This document shows, piece by piece, positions 1 through 13,071 of a stretch of 64,000 bases of DNA. The notes beneath the pieces were generated by a model, which made no database searches, had not been told where the DNA came from, and saw only the letters and a program-made list of their open reading frames with translations. The stretch is from Straminergon stramineum. Lineage: Eukaryota > Streptophyta > Bryopsida > Hypnales > Calliergonaceae. The stretch is from NCBI GenBank assembly GCA_963920665.1, contig OY987273.1, forward strand, positions 14,510,501 through 14,574,500, written 5' to 3'. The stretch's first letter is position 1; each line of letters starts with the position of its first letter. A program made the translations under genes and the position numbers.

Positions 1-1211
1 TTCCATTTTATGCACAACTTTCAAAAATTGTTCACGAATGGACTCAATTGAGGTCATGGTCACCTAACCAATTCACCAAAATTCATTTTAACATCGAGGG
101 AACCATAGTTCTTTAGAGGCTAATTTCAATTCAACTATTCAAGTGATAAAGTTACAAAAGTTTAAGGTCTCCATTTACATTGTCCTCTTCAATATCTTCA
201 ACCATACATGATCAATTGATAGACCATACAATTTAAAACAAAAACTTGCCAATCCAACAACCATCAACTAAAAGAATTGCACTTCTCATAATATCATGAT
301 TTAGTGCTTTTCATGCAAGCCAACACTACCAAATATTATGGAGGATTCTAACAATTCCAAAATCATTACCAATTACAACATGTTCATCAATTACAAGCGC
401 ATGTCCAACTCAAAATACATTGGCATTCATTCATGATGAAAGTGGTGCATACATGCTCTGTAACTACGTAATCAACATACGTAGTACTTTGCCTCTACAA
501 AAATGAAAAAACATGAGTTATATATGACATGGACATATAGTTGAAGTTCAATATGAACTATGGAAGTGTTCATCCAGTATAGACATCCATTCACTATTGA
601 TCTTCTGAACTAGTTCACCAATAGAAAACTCCTTGGATTTCTTGGAAAGGCTTAGTATGTTCTCCACATTTGCATATCTTCTGTGTACATATGTAATGTT
701 GGAATTCACCCATCACCTCCTCTGCAAAGCTTTATCCTGCTTGTTTGTTGAAGTGCATGTATACCATGACTTCTTAGGGTCAATTACAACTATCATACAC
801 GTAGTGGAGCATAAGTACCATTACAACACCAAAACATTGTAAAATGACTCGAAATATTGTCCCAGGGGATTCTAGATTGTTGCTACAAGCCGAGATTATC
901 CATATTACCAACTTAAGCTCTCTCTTCACCTCTTTTCTCTCTTTTCCAGATCACTACCTTACCAGAATCCAATTTAGATCTACTCCTTTCTAGAATCTGG
1001 ATCTGTCACTTCTCACACACATTGGTTTTTGGTGCCTTTGTTTTACCCTTAGAGGGTCCGCCTTTGATCTTGTAGAGGGGTAGGGACTTACCACTCCTAT
1101 TCTTCACACTCTCTTCTCTCTCTAAACTACACAAAACAACCCTAAACCAAATGTTGCACTAGATTAGACCAAGAAACACTCTCACAACTTCCCGGAGGGC
1201 CAATTTGGAAG
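1..1211. other. Left flank of element A, no gene recognised
   Basis: AT-rich sequence with no convincing gene. The short ORF at 633-842 has no recognisable motif. From about 900 to 1200 the composition changes to a pyrimidine-rich stretch with many TCTC and CTTT runs, which resembles a plant 5' leader or an LTR-type region. The last four bases (1208-1211) are the GAAG that flanks element A. This flank should be contiguous with position 38434 onward in a chromosome lacking A. Confidence 0.5.
1208..1211. repeat. GAAG direct repeat, left of element A (likely TSD)
   Basis: GAAG precedes the left terminus and recurs directly after the right terminus at 38430-38433. Because it is direct while the terminus is inverted, it behaves as a 4-bp target-site duplication. 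Confidence 0.65.
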
Positions 1212-1226
1212 AACACAATATTCATT
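1212..1226 (+). repeat. Element A outer terminal inverted repeat
   Basis: AACACAATATTCATT, continuing inward as ATTTTGGGAGG. The same extended sequence in reverse complement ends element B at 61437, so this is the transposase-side end of the family. Confidence 0.85.
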
Positions 1227-2005
1227 ATTTTGGGAGGTTTAGACTCTCTCAAAATAATGTTATCCATTTAGATGCTAAAAATTGAGATTTCGTTTTAGCC
1301 AATTTAGGTAGACAAATGTTAAGTTTCTCAATTCAAAAGTATAATTTCCATTAAAATGAGAGTTTTTAGGGTTAGTAAGCCCCACATTACATTTTGTTCA
1401 TTGTGAGAGGAGTGCTCCGATTCATATAAGTGAAGTTCATGTCCTATACTAAACACCAAGTCATGACCTCTGCGGTTGATTGTAAGGAGTTGTAAATGTC
1501 ATTCAAGCGGTTCGGATTCCATTCCTGTTGAATTCATTTGAGTGCACGATCTGTACACATGACTTGGTGATGCTAAGTGAGATTCGCAGGCAGGAAAGTT
1601 GTAACAACCAACCAAACCCCTATCCAAAATGTGACAAGTGCTTCATACATTAACAAAATAAAAGGTGGGTATACCCACTATCCTTTTGGGCGAAATGGAT
1701 GTACAATTTCAAATGACATATACACAGCAATAATTATCTAAAAAACTTCATTGAATAATATAGAATATCAAACACTATAAGAAAATACATATAATAATAC
1801 TATATGTACTTGCAATTGTTCTATACACACATAATATATTCTTACTAACATATATGCAATACCAAATAATAATATAAAATCAATCAAGTGAACCCTATTT
1901 CATGTACTATAAAATTTAAATTCCAATTACGACACAAATAATGACGATGTGCTACTACATTGTTACAAAATGTGTAGTACATATACACATCCCTATCTTT
2001 GGATA
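1227..2005. other. Subterminal non-coding region of element A
   Basis: No gene. It matches the subterminal region of element B (60644-61422) in reverse complement along nearly its whole length. Shared landmarks include the run from the leader near 1400 (matching B near 61210) and the stretch around 1600-1700 that mentions a repeated GTGACAAGTGC-type sequence. It probably holds the transposase gene's 3' UTR and the transposase binding region, by analogy with other TIR elements. Confidence 0.6.
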
Positions 2006-4477
2006 TCAAGTGTACGATGTGAGACTCTGATTGATGACTTCAATTTGAACAACCGGAATCTTGATCAAGCAATGGATGGTGTCCTTCCTTATAGTAGAAC
2101 TCCATGCTGTCATTAGAGCGTTTGTGTGCTCCCAAACCGGCGGCTCAGTTTCATCGACCTTCTAATGCAAACCTCTATCGTTGTCCCATCCAATGCAGTT
2201 GTCTTGAACTTCCCTGCTTCTTGATGTTGGACGGAAATACTGAATGAGGATGCAATTCGGTTTCTTTGGATTATTGTTTGGATCTAACAATGCCCTTGCA
2301 ATCCAAACAGGTTGACTATCACCATCCACGGGGTGAACTACAACAAAATACCCATTGTACAAATCACGCTCCACCCTAAACGATGGTTCTGGACGACTAG
2401 ATCGAGGCCCAACGTACGCTTCATCCTCCGCAAACCCTTCACGGTCCTCGCCATCATCCCCTAATTAATCCACTCATGTTCGTTGAACACGTGATTTGGG
2501 CCAAAAACCGTCCTGCAAAACTCTAGAGCTTGGTAACGGTTCTTGCATTGCTACCCTCACATCACGCCAATAGTCAACCAAATGCTCATAACGCCTTTGG
2601 TATTCTCCATTAATGTTTGCATTACATAAGTTCTCCCAATACTTCTCAAATCTAGATATACTTTTCACAATGTCATTGGCGCCTTTCATATCCATAGGTT
2701 GTACTGGCATTGGTACTCCAAGGGGCCACTGACTTTGCCCTTCATCATCTTCTTTCCACAACTTAATGGGCCTACCATTTTTCCCTTTCCAATCTACATC
2801 AGTGCACTTCAACTTGTACTTCATGACCAGAATTCCATCTAAATCTAGGTAGGACTTCACTTGTTGTGGCTTTGTGTGCCCAATTAGAATATCGTCACCA
2901 TCAATAAATGAACCAGCAAATGAACCCCTTGAAATTGGGCACCTCTTCAATTAGATGTGGGATAGTAGGAATGGATTCTACATCCATCAATGACTTCATG
3001 AGCGCAGGGACAGTCGGAAAACTCTCCTTCTTCAAAAGCATACTCCATCTCCCAAACAAGGCATCTATATCGTCATGATTCATGAGTATGACCAACAATC
3101 ATGAAACTCACATACACTTCACAAAAGATCTTGTTCGTGAGTAGTAGAGACCAGAAACAATATACATATCTATTTTTGTTGTCCCCAATGGCATTGTCCA
3201 TTTGTACGTTCAGAATAGGTGGTAATGGCGTTGTTGGAAGTAAAGGTTCTGGTGGCGGGGGTAGTGATGCTAGGCACATTTCCTTGTCCTTGAGCACTTC
3301 TCTAAACAAAGATGTCGCCCCTGCATTTTCAAACAACTTCCTTGAAGATGACTTCGATGCTTCTTCAAGGTCTCGCAACAACTTTGCCATTGACCCAATG
3401 GTGTAATTTGAATCATGCTTAAAGAGATCCTAACCATAATGTGCGTAGCAGACATCAGCATGACCATGCGCAATCATGCCAATGATGAACACAGGCAACT
3501 TTGTTGACATGGCAAAATTTTTGACCAACACATGGCAAAAATTTTGACATGACTTTTTCTCCTGATTTGAGCATGTAGGATTTATGTGGCATGTGATCCG
3601 CTTCCTTTTCCAAGATGCACTTCAAAGTTATAGACACCTGTTCCGTATGTTGCCTTGGCTTCAACATTCCCGAATTACCATGGTCCCTCGCTTCCCGACC
3701 ATCCTTCATGGCATATTTTTTGTAGTGGTAGAATGTAGACTCTAGAACCCCAGCAATATGAATCCAAGCTCGCATGCACATGTCTATCTCATCTTTGGTG
3801 ACCACCCTTCTCCCTCGTGAATCATGATGCATCTGCCTATGTACTTCAGTCTTGAGATACACTCTATACTTGAACGTTGAATTTTGGTACATGGGAAGCC
3901 GGAAAGCTCGAATCTTTTCTCTAGGAAATGGTTGGACGCAGTTTTTACTACAACAAACTTTGCTCGACACCATATTGATGGACTCTTGACTGAGGACGTC
4001 TTTCATTTTGATGCATGTCTCGCGCGGCGGATTTCGAATAGTACTTGTATATGGTCGGCTAGTCTTTGATGACGATGGATTTGCATGAATCGCTTGGAGA
4101 CGGTTGTAATTATCCCTGATTGCATGGTCATGCAGACTTGCCCCATGATAGTGGACAAGCTTAATATCCCAGGCTACTAAAGCACGTACCCGCTCTTGGG
4201 GGATGTCTACTTCAGAATGAGTCTTTGAGATGTGTATTGCCACATGAGTTTCCCCAAGGAAACCATCGACACCAAGGACTAGATCCGAATTCACACTTTG
4301 GCAAATGCCTTCACCAACAAGAGTTCCCGCATTGTTGTATAGAGTAACAACACTTGTATTCCATCATCGTCTTGGAAATTCTTCGCACTCTGGAATGTCA
4401 ACCTCCATTTCATCTTGTCCTTGTACTTCATCATCAGACCAAACAATACTATCGAAGGGTACGTCTTCAGAACTCAT
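2006..4477 (-). pseudogene. Transposase-like gene of element A (DUF7869-type), decayed
   Basis: The start at 4477 begins M-S-S-E-D-V-P, matching the B copy. The protein has an N-terminal domain with a Cys cluster (SSKVCCSKNCVQPFPRE), a helical middle, an RNase H-like C-terminal half and a small C-terminal domain rich in aromatic residues (WIARAL ... IQYFRP). In the RNase H-like part the signature DNA-x-GDNKNRY is followed by MIVGHTH, then DDIDALFGRW after a one-base frameshift near 3080. These are the features I associate with DUF7869 and suggest a transposase or nuclease role. A TGA interrupts the N-terminal domain and two stops lie between about 2460 and 2475. About 400 bp present in copy B (roughly 58770-59190, including a C-x2-C motif) is missing here near 3455-3540. 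This copy cannot make a full protein. Confidence 0.75.
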
Positions 4478-6123
4478 TTTACCTATACCTATCCATAAGA
4501 ATAATGTGGTATCGAGTTATACATGAATGCTCTCAAATGAAATGTACAGTCTAAGGTATTCAACTTGACTATAATAGGTCAAGTCAACCTAAATAGGAAA
4601 CATTGAAAAGTACATAAAAAGGTCTAGAAACGAAAGTCTCCAAGTTATATTCAGATCTCTTAAGCCAGACAAATCGATAAATCTGGTTAGATCGACTCGA
4701 CCTAATATGTACAATGTCAAAATTGAGACCCAGATAATAAAAGCAGTAGATCATCTGAAATTTTAAAAAGTATTTAAAAACCATATTCATTAATAACATG
4801 ATTGACGAATTTGTGATTGATCTGGAATGTGTCAATTTAAAAATGTTTTTGTTCATTGGTTGCAAGCGACGGGAAATTTAGGTTGGCTCAACCTAAAAGC
4901 GCACACTTAGTTTCGCAGGACTCCATCTTCTATGGACATTAAGATTCTCGTTCTTTGCAATTACCAAAAATTCAATGACATCAATTAAATCGATAAAGCA
5001 GGTTAGGTTGACTCGACCTAATCTGTACAATGTCAGAATCAATACCCAGAGAATAAAAACAGTAGATCATTGCAAATTTTTAAAATAATTTGAACACAAT
5101 ATTCATGAATAACATGATTGACACATTTGTGATTTATTCGGAATGTTTCCATTTAAAAATAGTTTTGTTCTTCGGTTGCAAGCGATGGAATATTTAGGTC
5201 AGCTCAACCTAAAAGTGCACACTCAATTTCTGAGGACTCCGTCTTCGATGGACATTAAGATTCTCGTTCTTCGCAATTACCAAAACTTTAATGACATCAA
5301 TTAAATTGATAAAGAAGGTTAGGTCGACTCGACCTAATCTGCACAACGTTCAAATGGAGATCTGAATAATAAATTGAAAATACCATATTTGTCAACTCCA
5401 AGTGATTTTATAGTTAAAGTAGCAATTTTTGTCTTCGTCCATTTCAGGTTGACTTGACCTAAACTGTATACATGAATTGAACTATTCTAATGTGGTCATT
5501 TAGATCGACTCAACCTAAAGATCTCAAAATATCTGGAATACTTAGTATTACTTCATTCTATCCAAGTGTCCGCATTTTTCAGCGGTTTAATCGGGGCTAT
5601 GGAAAACGAAGCTACTCACTCAAGTTTCAAATCCAAAAATTGCAACAATGATACAGAAATTCCAGCAGTTGTCGATTCAATGCAAAACAACATCGACATA
5701 CAATACAATGAAACAACAAACAAACAATTCATTGTGACAGATTACTCACTTCAAGAAATGAGAACTTGGAATCAATTGACTAAAAATCCCAATACAGACT
5801 ACAAAAGTGTCCACAAAACCTTACTCAAAACGTTGAGCTCTACCTTCCCACAGCTGTTTACACCTATTATCCACGGGGAATGTTGCAAGCAACCTTTAGA
5901 AAATGGAACCAAATTGAATTGAAAGGAACAAACAGTACGCAAAGGAGCAAACAGAAATAAAAAATGAGTGAAAGAATGCCCTAACCCAGACATCCATGGA
6001 GGTGGACGACTTCTTGGCGGGAAAAAAGAAGCAACAAGTGAAGAAATGAAGTTCAAATTCTTCAACGACTAGCTGTCAATATCGCTTGTTTACTAAAAAA
6101 ATCCACTGGATCGTTCACTTTTT
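4478..6123 (-). promoter_or_regulatory. 5' leader and first intron of the element A transposase-like gene
   Basis: Non-coding stretch upstream of the start codon, holding a cluster of family-2 palindromes (see 4565-5525). In element B the matching coding exon begins just after a good 3' splice site (TGTGCAG at about 57807), so this stretch is probably intron plus a non-coding first exon near 5560-6095. A 118-codon plus-strand ORF at 5566-5922 overlaps it but shows no recognisable domain. Confidence 0.45.
4565..5525. repeat. Cluster of family-2 palindromes (TTAGGTCGACTCGACCTAA)
   Basis: About ten degenerate to near-perfect copies, near 4580, 4690, 4890, 5010, 5200, 5325, 5450 and 5510, all in the 5' intron/leader of the transposase-like gene. 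The segment also contains two diverged copies of a roughly 300-bp unit (around 4620-4930 and 4980-5290), each with palindromes at the same relative positions, so the palindromes were amplified partly by local duplication. Confidence 0.8.
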
Positions 6124-6131
6124 TATTTATA
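6124..6131 (-). promoter_or_regulatory. TATA box, element A transposase-like gene
   Basis: TATAAATA on the minus strand. It lies at a plausible distance upstream of the putative non-coding first exon, giving an expected start of transcription near 6095. No expression evidence. Confidence 0.4.
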
Positions 6132-6139
6132 AAAAGGCA

Positions 6140-9100
6140 TGGATAGCTATTTTCTATTTAAAAATGTATCACCTTCTTCCCGGTCAACAGTGTTCTAGAG
6201 ATTTATTTTCTATTTCGGAGAAAGTCCTGTTCGTTTTATGAGTTCCACGAAGTCCCTCTCATTAATATGATGAGTGGGACCTTCTCATTACTTTAGGCAA
6301 CAATATTTTATGATATACTCAATGCTAATTTTAAGGCAGCATGGACTGCACATGGTACTTAAAGTAGAGGAGTCTATTATGAATTTTTGTCATTACCCAA
6401 GGAAAAAAACATTTTTGTCTCATGTACATATTCCATTCTTCTCTTTATTACAATAGGAACTCCAAATCTTTTTTAAACTAGAAATATGTTGGGACCACAA
6501 CTCCATGGAATCCAACGCTACTTTTTCACTATTATGTACCTTTTACAGTTTGAGTTTGAGTTTTTTTAGTAAGAATTATAGATATAGTTCAAGGGTTTAG
6601 GGGACCCGGGAGGGTGGGAGGGACATCTTCACAACGAGGCTTTTCCTAACAATTCCATACAAACATTATCTGACAAGTAAAGAGCGATCCAAAGTAGTTA
6701 AGGTAAGAGCTTAGTGTACTACCAATATTTACTCAAATCATTGCTTATAAAGTATATACCTATGTCAAAGAATTTTGCCATAAAAACTAGATAGGCAAGA
6801 TTTAAGAAGCCCAAATATGAAACTAATTCTACTCAATTTCTAATGACTAATCCTCACAATTGGTGAACTCCAATATCATGTATAATCAAGAACATGATTA
6901 ATAGTAACCCCAAATAATTGGTCTCCAGAGTCTTGGAAAAAGCCTTAGTGGTAGAATATTGAAGGAAGCTGTGGACCTCACCTGTCCCCATAAAAAACAC
7001 CACACAAACATGTAGTATTAGTCGTAGACAAGGTGTCTTAAGTCACACAGCAGCTTGTTATCACTGTTCACCATCAATATAAAACCAATCATGGCTTCAA
7101 AACAAATACACAAGACCATCTAACAAAGTCAATTTAGAGTATGGAAAACAGAAAAGAAAAAGAAAAGGAACCTGTGTAGTAGTGATAATTCCTAGAATAT
7201 CCGTCAAAAAAAGCACTTGAAAGGCCTGTGAGCAATTGTTAGCACTCTGCACAGATGCAGGATATTTGACAATACAAGTTTATATAAGCCTGCCTTAAGT
7301 TGCTGAGTTGGCTATAATTATGTGGTCAAGCTCAGAAAGGGAATGAGTTGGTAGTACTAAATCAATATGGTAATTGCATGCCAAGTACTAGTTTACAGTA
7401 GCTACATTAAATTTCAGCAGTTATATGGTACCCCATTACCTGAGTATTATATCCATGGTAATGGGCTACCTATGCTTCACTAAGGTGTACTAAATTAATC
7501 CAAATTATTCCTACTAATCCAAATTAAGGTAAGTATTGGCCATGGTATTTTTACAAATGTAAAGCTTAACTGACATATCCTCAAGCTTGTTTTAACAGTT
7601 GGGCTTAATGGGAGGCCAGGTGGGAAAAAATACACATTAACTAGAGTATTCATATCCCATTTCTTAATATTATTAAGTACTCAAGAAATAAAAAGTACTT
7701 GAATAATATTTTATTAATAAATATCATTAGTATCCAATAATTCAGTAAAAGGTACTAAAATAATACATAAAGCAAAATTCCTTCATGGATCAAAATGCCT
7801 TTACTAAAAATGGAAAAAATAATAGTTTCCCAATCTTTTTTCCACAATCCATTTTATATCTATATCCTCCATTATTTACTAAAGTTACATAAACTTTAAG
7901 TAAACATGATTCATTACAAAAAGGAGGATTTAGGATTTAGGGTTTAGGTTTCGTGGATTTTTAGGTCATGAATGGATTTTTTTTGAGAACGATTGAGGGT
8001 GTGCTTAGAGGTTACTTCATACCTATATTAAATTTGTATAGGGTTTGCAAAAAGTTTATATCTCTAGCCTCATTCTTTTTATTCAAAAGATTCATGTTTT
8101 AATTCTTAGGACTAATGATTTGAACGCTACTTTTGGAAAGGTATACTACAAATAAATAAATTCATGAGTCATTAATTTTGGAAATAGTCTAAACATGTAC
8201 TTTTTTGTCTTATAACTCTTGAGTCGAATTCTATGACTTGGACAATGAGATTTTGTTTTAGTGTAGTGAAGGCCTCTTGATGAAAATTTGAAAACTAAAT
8301 ACGCAAATTCAAAATGATCCTCATTCCTAACATTGAAAAAATTTAGAACCTGAAAAAAAATAGTAGTGCCTTCTCTTTGGAATTTGTTTTGTTTGTAATA
8401 TGAAGTATTCGAATTTGTATCTTAAGGTGATCATAGAATAGTAACACGTACAAGTTTGTGAAACATAAAGAGTACTTTACAGAGTTTTAGAACAAGTTAA
8501 GAGCTATATTCATGTTTCCAAAATATATTATGAAGATTCCTAAGAACTGAAAGATGACCACACATACACTCTTATCATAGAGACTATACTTATAGGAACC
8601 ATATAGTTTTTGCAAACAGATATTAGATAAGAATTTTTTTATGAATTACTAATAATTAAATCACAAATGAAGTGAATATTTTAAAGCTATTTGAAAATCT
8701 GGTACATATTCAAAAGTTATTTCATGAAAGGCAAATGAACATGAAATTCATGTGCTCAACAATTGTAGGTAGTTGTATTCTCTTATGCCAATTAAAAAAA
8801 GAGTTGGAAGCAATTAAGCAAAAACTGTTTACATATTGGGACATCCATATTCTAGATTTTTTAATTTATGTCCATTGGTGTAAACTTTTCACTCTTCGTA
8901 TTGTTTAACTATGCACAATGCAAAATGGTGGAAAAAATAGAATGTAAGTACTATTTATAATTAACACAAACAACTTATAGAAATGTATAATTTCAAGTAG
9001 AAAGTGTGAAAGAAAATGACCCAAGAGGTTAAAAATATTGATAGTATCTAAAGGTCCTTCAAAGTTGAAGATTGTAGATGCTACTCTTTCTTTAAATTAT

Positions 9101-9963
9101 ATTGTGAGACAAATGACTTAGGCATCTTCTTTACTAAAAGAAAAAATGTTTTAAAGGACAAGACATAGAATTCTTAGGAAAATCTATAGAAAATATGAAA
9201 TCTACATTTTCAAAATATAGGAATTTCTACAAAGTCATAGGAACATTGATGTTGTAGTATATATGTTTAAAAATTACAATAGAATCATAAATAAAGATGA
9301 AGTACAAGCATAGGCACTTAAAAAAATGTAGCCTGTATATTGAAAAGTTTTTTAGGGACTAGACATTCATACACACATTCAAATAATGAAGTTCAATTGT
9401 AAGTTCAAAATACTAGAATGAGTAAACAATGCTGTAATATTTGCAGTGTAGGTACAATAATTTGAAATGGAGCAAAGTAAATAACAAAAAAATTGTGTGA
9501 ACGAATTCTGCTGAACATTAAGTTATTTCACATTTTTATAATGCTAAATAATTAAATAATATCATGAATTGAGATGCACATACAAGATTAGGCTTCAAAA
9601 CATTCCAAAATTAGTACAATTTGGAAATGCTTGCTTACATACAACAAAACTAGAATTTGTATAATTCACTAACACCTTCTTCTTCATACATTCAAACATA
9701 TAAGTGGTTGCATGAGTAACATGTGAATCATGTTTTTAGAAGCACTATGGCTTTATATTATTGTTTGTTATTGCAAATATGTTAGCAAGACTAGATTCTA
9801 TATTTACAAAACAATTGTATGTACATATAGAAGGTTACATATGTCTAAGATAACATGAAATGAATCATTGCAATACACTATTGCATTCATTCCATTAAAA
9901 TCCAATCATTCATGGCTTTAGGTGCCACATATGTAGTTATAATGATTTATTGGAAGGACCCTT
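6140..9963. other. Gene-free AT-rich spacer of element A, left part
   Basis: No gene or convincing exon in about 3.8 kb. Short ORFs (6274-6456, 8672-8908) show no motif. Family-2 palindromes are absent. A telomere-like tract occurs at 7927-7951. The spacer is interrupted by element C at 9964 and resumes at 31049. It lies between the divergent transposase and ParB-like promoters, as does the spacer of B (51430-55900). Confidence 0.55.
7927..7951 (+). repeat. Interstitial telomere-like repeat
   Basis: GGATTTAGGATTTAGGGTT-type tract, two to three units of the plant TTTAGGG repeat, in the element A spacer. Similar tracts occur in the equivalent spacers of C (17448-17512, 20010-20028) and B (55611-55665). 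Confidence 0.6.
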
Positions 9964-9990
9964 TATGCCATATTTAACTACTTTTGGACT
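9964..9990 (+). repeat. Element C left terminal inverted repeat
   Basis: Starts TATGCCATAT and ends CTACTTTTGGACT. It matches the right end at 26 of 27 positions in reverse complement. Immediately inside, GGACT-type short repeats occur at both ends. Confidence 0.8.
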
Positions 9991-11133
9991 ATTGAAAGTC
10001 CAAAATTAAGAAAATGCATAAATCTCTTGATGCATGGTGTGAGGCATTACAATGGGAGATTTCCAAATACTGTGAAGTTAATTTTTGTAAGCGTGTTGCA
10101 TGGCTCTTGATAGGTCAATTGAAGCACATGAATGTGCATCTCAGGATATTCATTAATTGTGAATGATGAAGTGAATAGGGCTCACATGGATTCATGTTAG
10201 GCAATACATCGGGAGATATCCAGATACACAAAAGTTTAGGTTTCCTTGAGGATGGTGCTAGGCCCCATAAGCACACGAACATACATGTCAGGGAAGATTG
10301 AAACTCTGAATGATGAAGTAATTGCTACCACTTGGAATGGAGGTGGGGAGTAAGTTACTTGGAAATCTCCTGATGGAGTGCAAGCCTTGTAAGGCTAGCA
10401 TGATCATTTTGTATACCAGAACATTTTGGTCTTATGCATCTTATGCCCTCCTAAAGTATTCTGGGCATGAACAATGAATGTAAAAACTTGACCTTATTTG
10501 ATATTAACAAAGTGTTTGAAACGTAAACATTTGAAAGCAGAGAGGTAGAAGATTCCAAAGAATGACAAGACCAAGTCATTTGAAATGGAATAGAAGGAAT
10601 GAAAATGAATATTGGAAATAGTAACTTATAGTGCAAGAAAGAAGGAAATTGTCTTGCAACATTTTAATAATCGCTTAAGAGATTGAGTACAAGGAAATAT
10701 TGAAAAGCAAAGCCAATGGAGCGCTAGCACCTACTATGACTAAGAAATGGGATTTGGAGGTTGCCCTGAAGGAATAAAAACAAGAACACATTCCGATCTT
10801 CATGAATAAAGTGAAGGCATCCCATACGCCACAAAAGATTTCACAAGAACCAGTGGTCCCTAAACCTTGAAAGACAAGAAACCATATGTGGACACGTAGG
10901 CTCCCACTTTCGCACTAGTCAGAAGGAAATATCGGGAGATCTCCCGATGGCCCTGCTAGTACCATGTCGAGCAAAACGAAGCATCGGGAGATCAACTGAT
11001 AGCTGTGCCACTATTTGGTTAAAAAAAACAAAGCATCGGGAGATCTCCCAAAAGCCCTGCCACAGTTAGGATAGATAAAGAAGTGAATTGGGAGGTCTCC
11101 TAATAGCCATAAAGATCAAGACACAATAGTCGA
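9991..11133. other. Subterminal non-coding region of element C
   Basis: No gene recognised; the ORF at 10451-10636 has no motif. Family-1 palindromes, some degenerate, occur near 10210, 10370, 10944, 10990, 11043 and 11093, becoming denser towards the 3' end of the transposase-like gene. Confidence 0.6.
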
Positions 11134-13071
11134 TCAAGGGTCCACCTCGTTTGCCCTATTCAAATTCGCAAGGGCAGCTTCTCTACTTTTCCTAGGAATA
11201 GTCCGTGATTTTGGGTTAACTTTCTTGGACCAAGTCACGTATACTACAAAAGATGCATCCACCCAAGTGGGAGGTATATTCTCAACAACCCACTTCCCGT
11301 ACCAACAATTTTGGTACCTCAATTTCATCGTACTTTTAGAATTATCCGGTCTCCAATATTGGAGCAGGAACTTCTTGTTGTTGACATGGCCTTCCTCTCT
11401 GCAAACCTCGCACAGTGCTCTTCCTTGCCAGATAGTACAAATTGAAGGGTCTTTGGGTCGGAGCAGAACCCATGAACCTAGACAAATATCAACCCAAGGA
11501 TTGAAGCTTTCCCTTGGCGCCTCATTTGCAGGTCCGCAATAAGGTTCCAATTCCTCTTCCTCTAGAATGATGTCGACAAGATTAACTATCGGCTCCTAGG
11601 ATGATGATTTTTGCACCCTCCAATCGTACTTTGGCTAGAAGCCTTCAACCAATACCATAGGACAGTCCGGAAGTGGCTCCTTCACCTCTCGCAACACACG
11701 CTTCCAATACTTGACGTATGGAGAAAAGGTGGTTGCAAATCCCTTGCATTTGGACATTCCATCTTCCCAGAAGTCAATGTACTTCTCAAGTCCTAACATA
11801 ATCAAACCCTTGTTCAAGGTTGCTTTCCGTGCCGCTACCACCGCCTTTTCTTGATTTCTGGATGTTGAGGGAACTTCACTACCCCACATGGCTTGAATAG
11901 AATAGGTTTAAGGCAACTCGGAGGTAGCTTAGACTGACCACTTCAATCTTTCTTCCATAGGCATCGCGAAGGTCCATCAGATGGTAGCCATTGTGAATCA
12001 ATTGCTAACTTCTTATACTTCATCACAAGGACTCCATGACAATCCACATAGAACCGGAAGAGGTGCATCTCCCCTAAACCAATCAGTTTAGCAGTGCCGC
12101 TGCATAGGTAACCCTTGACAAACGACTTGAAATCCGCCACCTCTTGGATGAATTCCGGCATAAATGATAGTTCTTGGGACTTCATGAAGGCTTTCATAAG
12201 GTCCGCAACAACAAATGTATTCTTGCTCTTCAAAGCCTTGGATAGATGGCTAAAATATGCATCAATGTCCTTATGAGTATGTCCTACTAGTAGAAAACCC
12301 ACTTGAATTTCCTGGAATACTCCTCTTGCAATAAGCAAGGACAAGAACGCCATGAGATACTGGTTCTTGTTATCTTTAGCGGAGTTGTCAAGCTGAAGAT
12401 AGAGCTTCTTAGGAAGAGGGCAAGCTCCACATCAAGCATCCTCTGGAATCAATTTCAAGGCGTCCATACACCTAGATTTCCCTCTAAGTAATGCCTCGAA
12501 CAATGTATTCGCAAGCGGATAGGGGAAGAGGTTGCTAGTCTTCCAAATCGGTGGAACTTCAAGTCGATGAAACAACTTAGCCAACGATGAGACAGTGTAG
12601 TTCGAGTCGCCTGGCCAGCACGTTGGTCCATAATGGGCATATGCATCGTCAACATGACCATGAGCAACCATACCAGTTATACTCATAGGAAGCTGACCCA
12701 AACCTTGTGTGGCCTTTGCTGTCACCCACATTCTTGGAAGAGCCATCTTCCTTGTATCCATTTTGTTGTAAATGATGCACAGTATCTCCTCAGGGTTCTT
12801 CTTAGATTCTTCATGCCATGTGGCATACAATCAATGGCAGGATGCTTGATGATTCAGATGTTCACTTCGCTGCTTCATGAACTCCACAAAGTCCAAGCTT
12901 CTTTTCGGTGATTTTAGAATGAATTGCTGTAGTTCATTGCACTTCATACACTTGGCAAAAGAGATGCCTACAAGCTTAATGGAAACGTTATTGAAGTGCT
13001 CCTTCTTTATTCTACTAGTTGTGGACTGGCTGACTATACGAAGGCCAGACTCCACATTCAACTGCAAGTAG

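Noticed and set aside
633..842. 69-codon ORF in the left flank
   Set aside because: Length expected by chance in AT-rich sequence; no motif or homology within the window.
5566..5922. 118-codon plus-strand ORF in element A
   Set aside because: No recognisable domain; it overlaps the probable non-coding leader of the opposite-strand transposase-like gene and no counterpart was seen in B.
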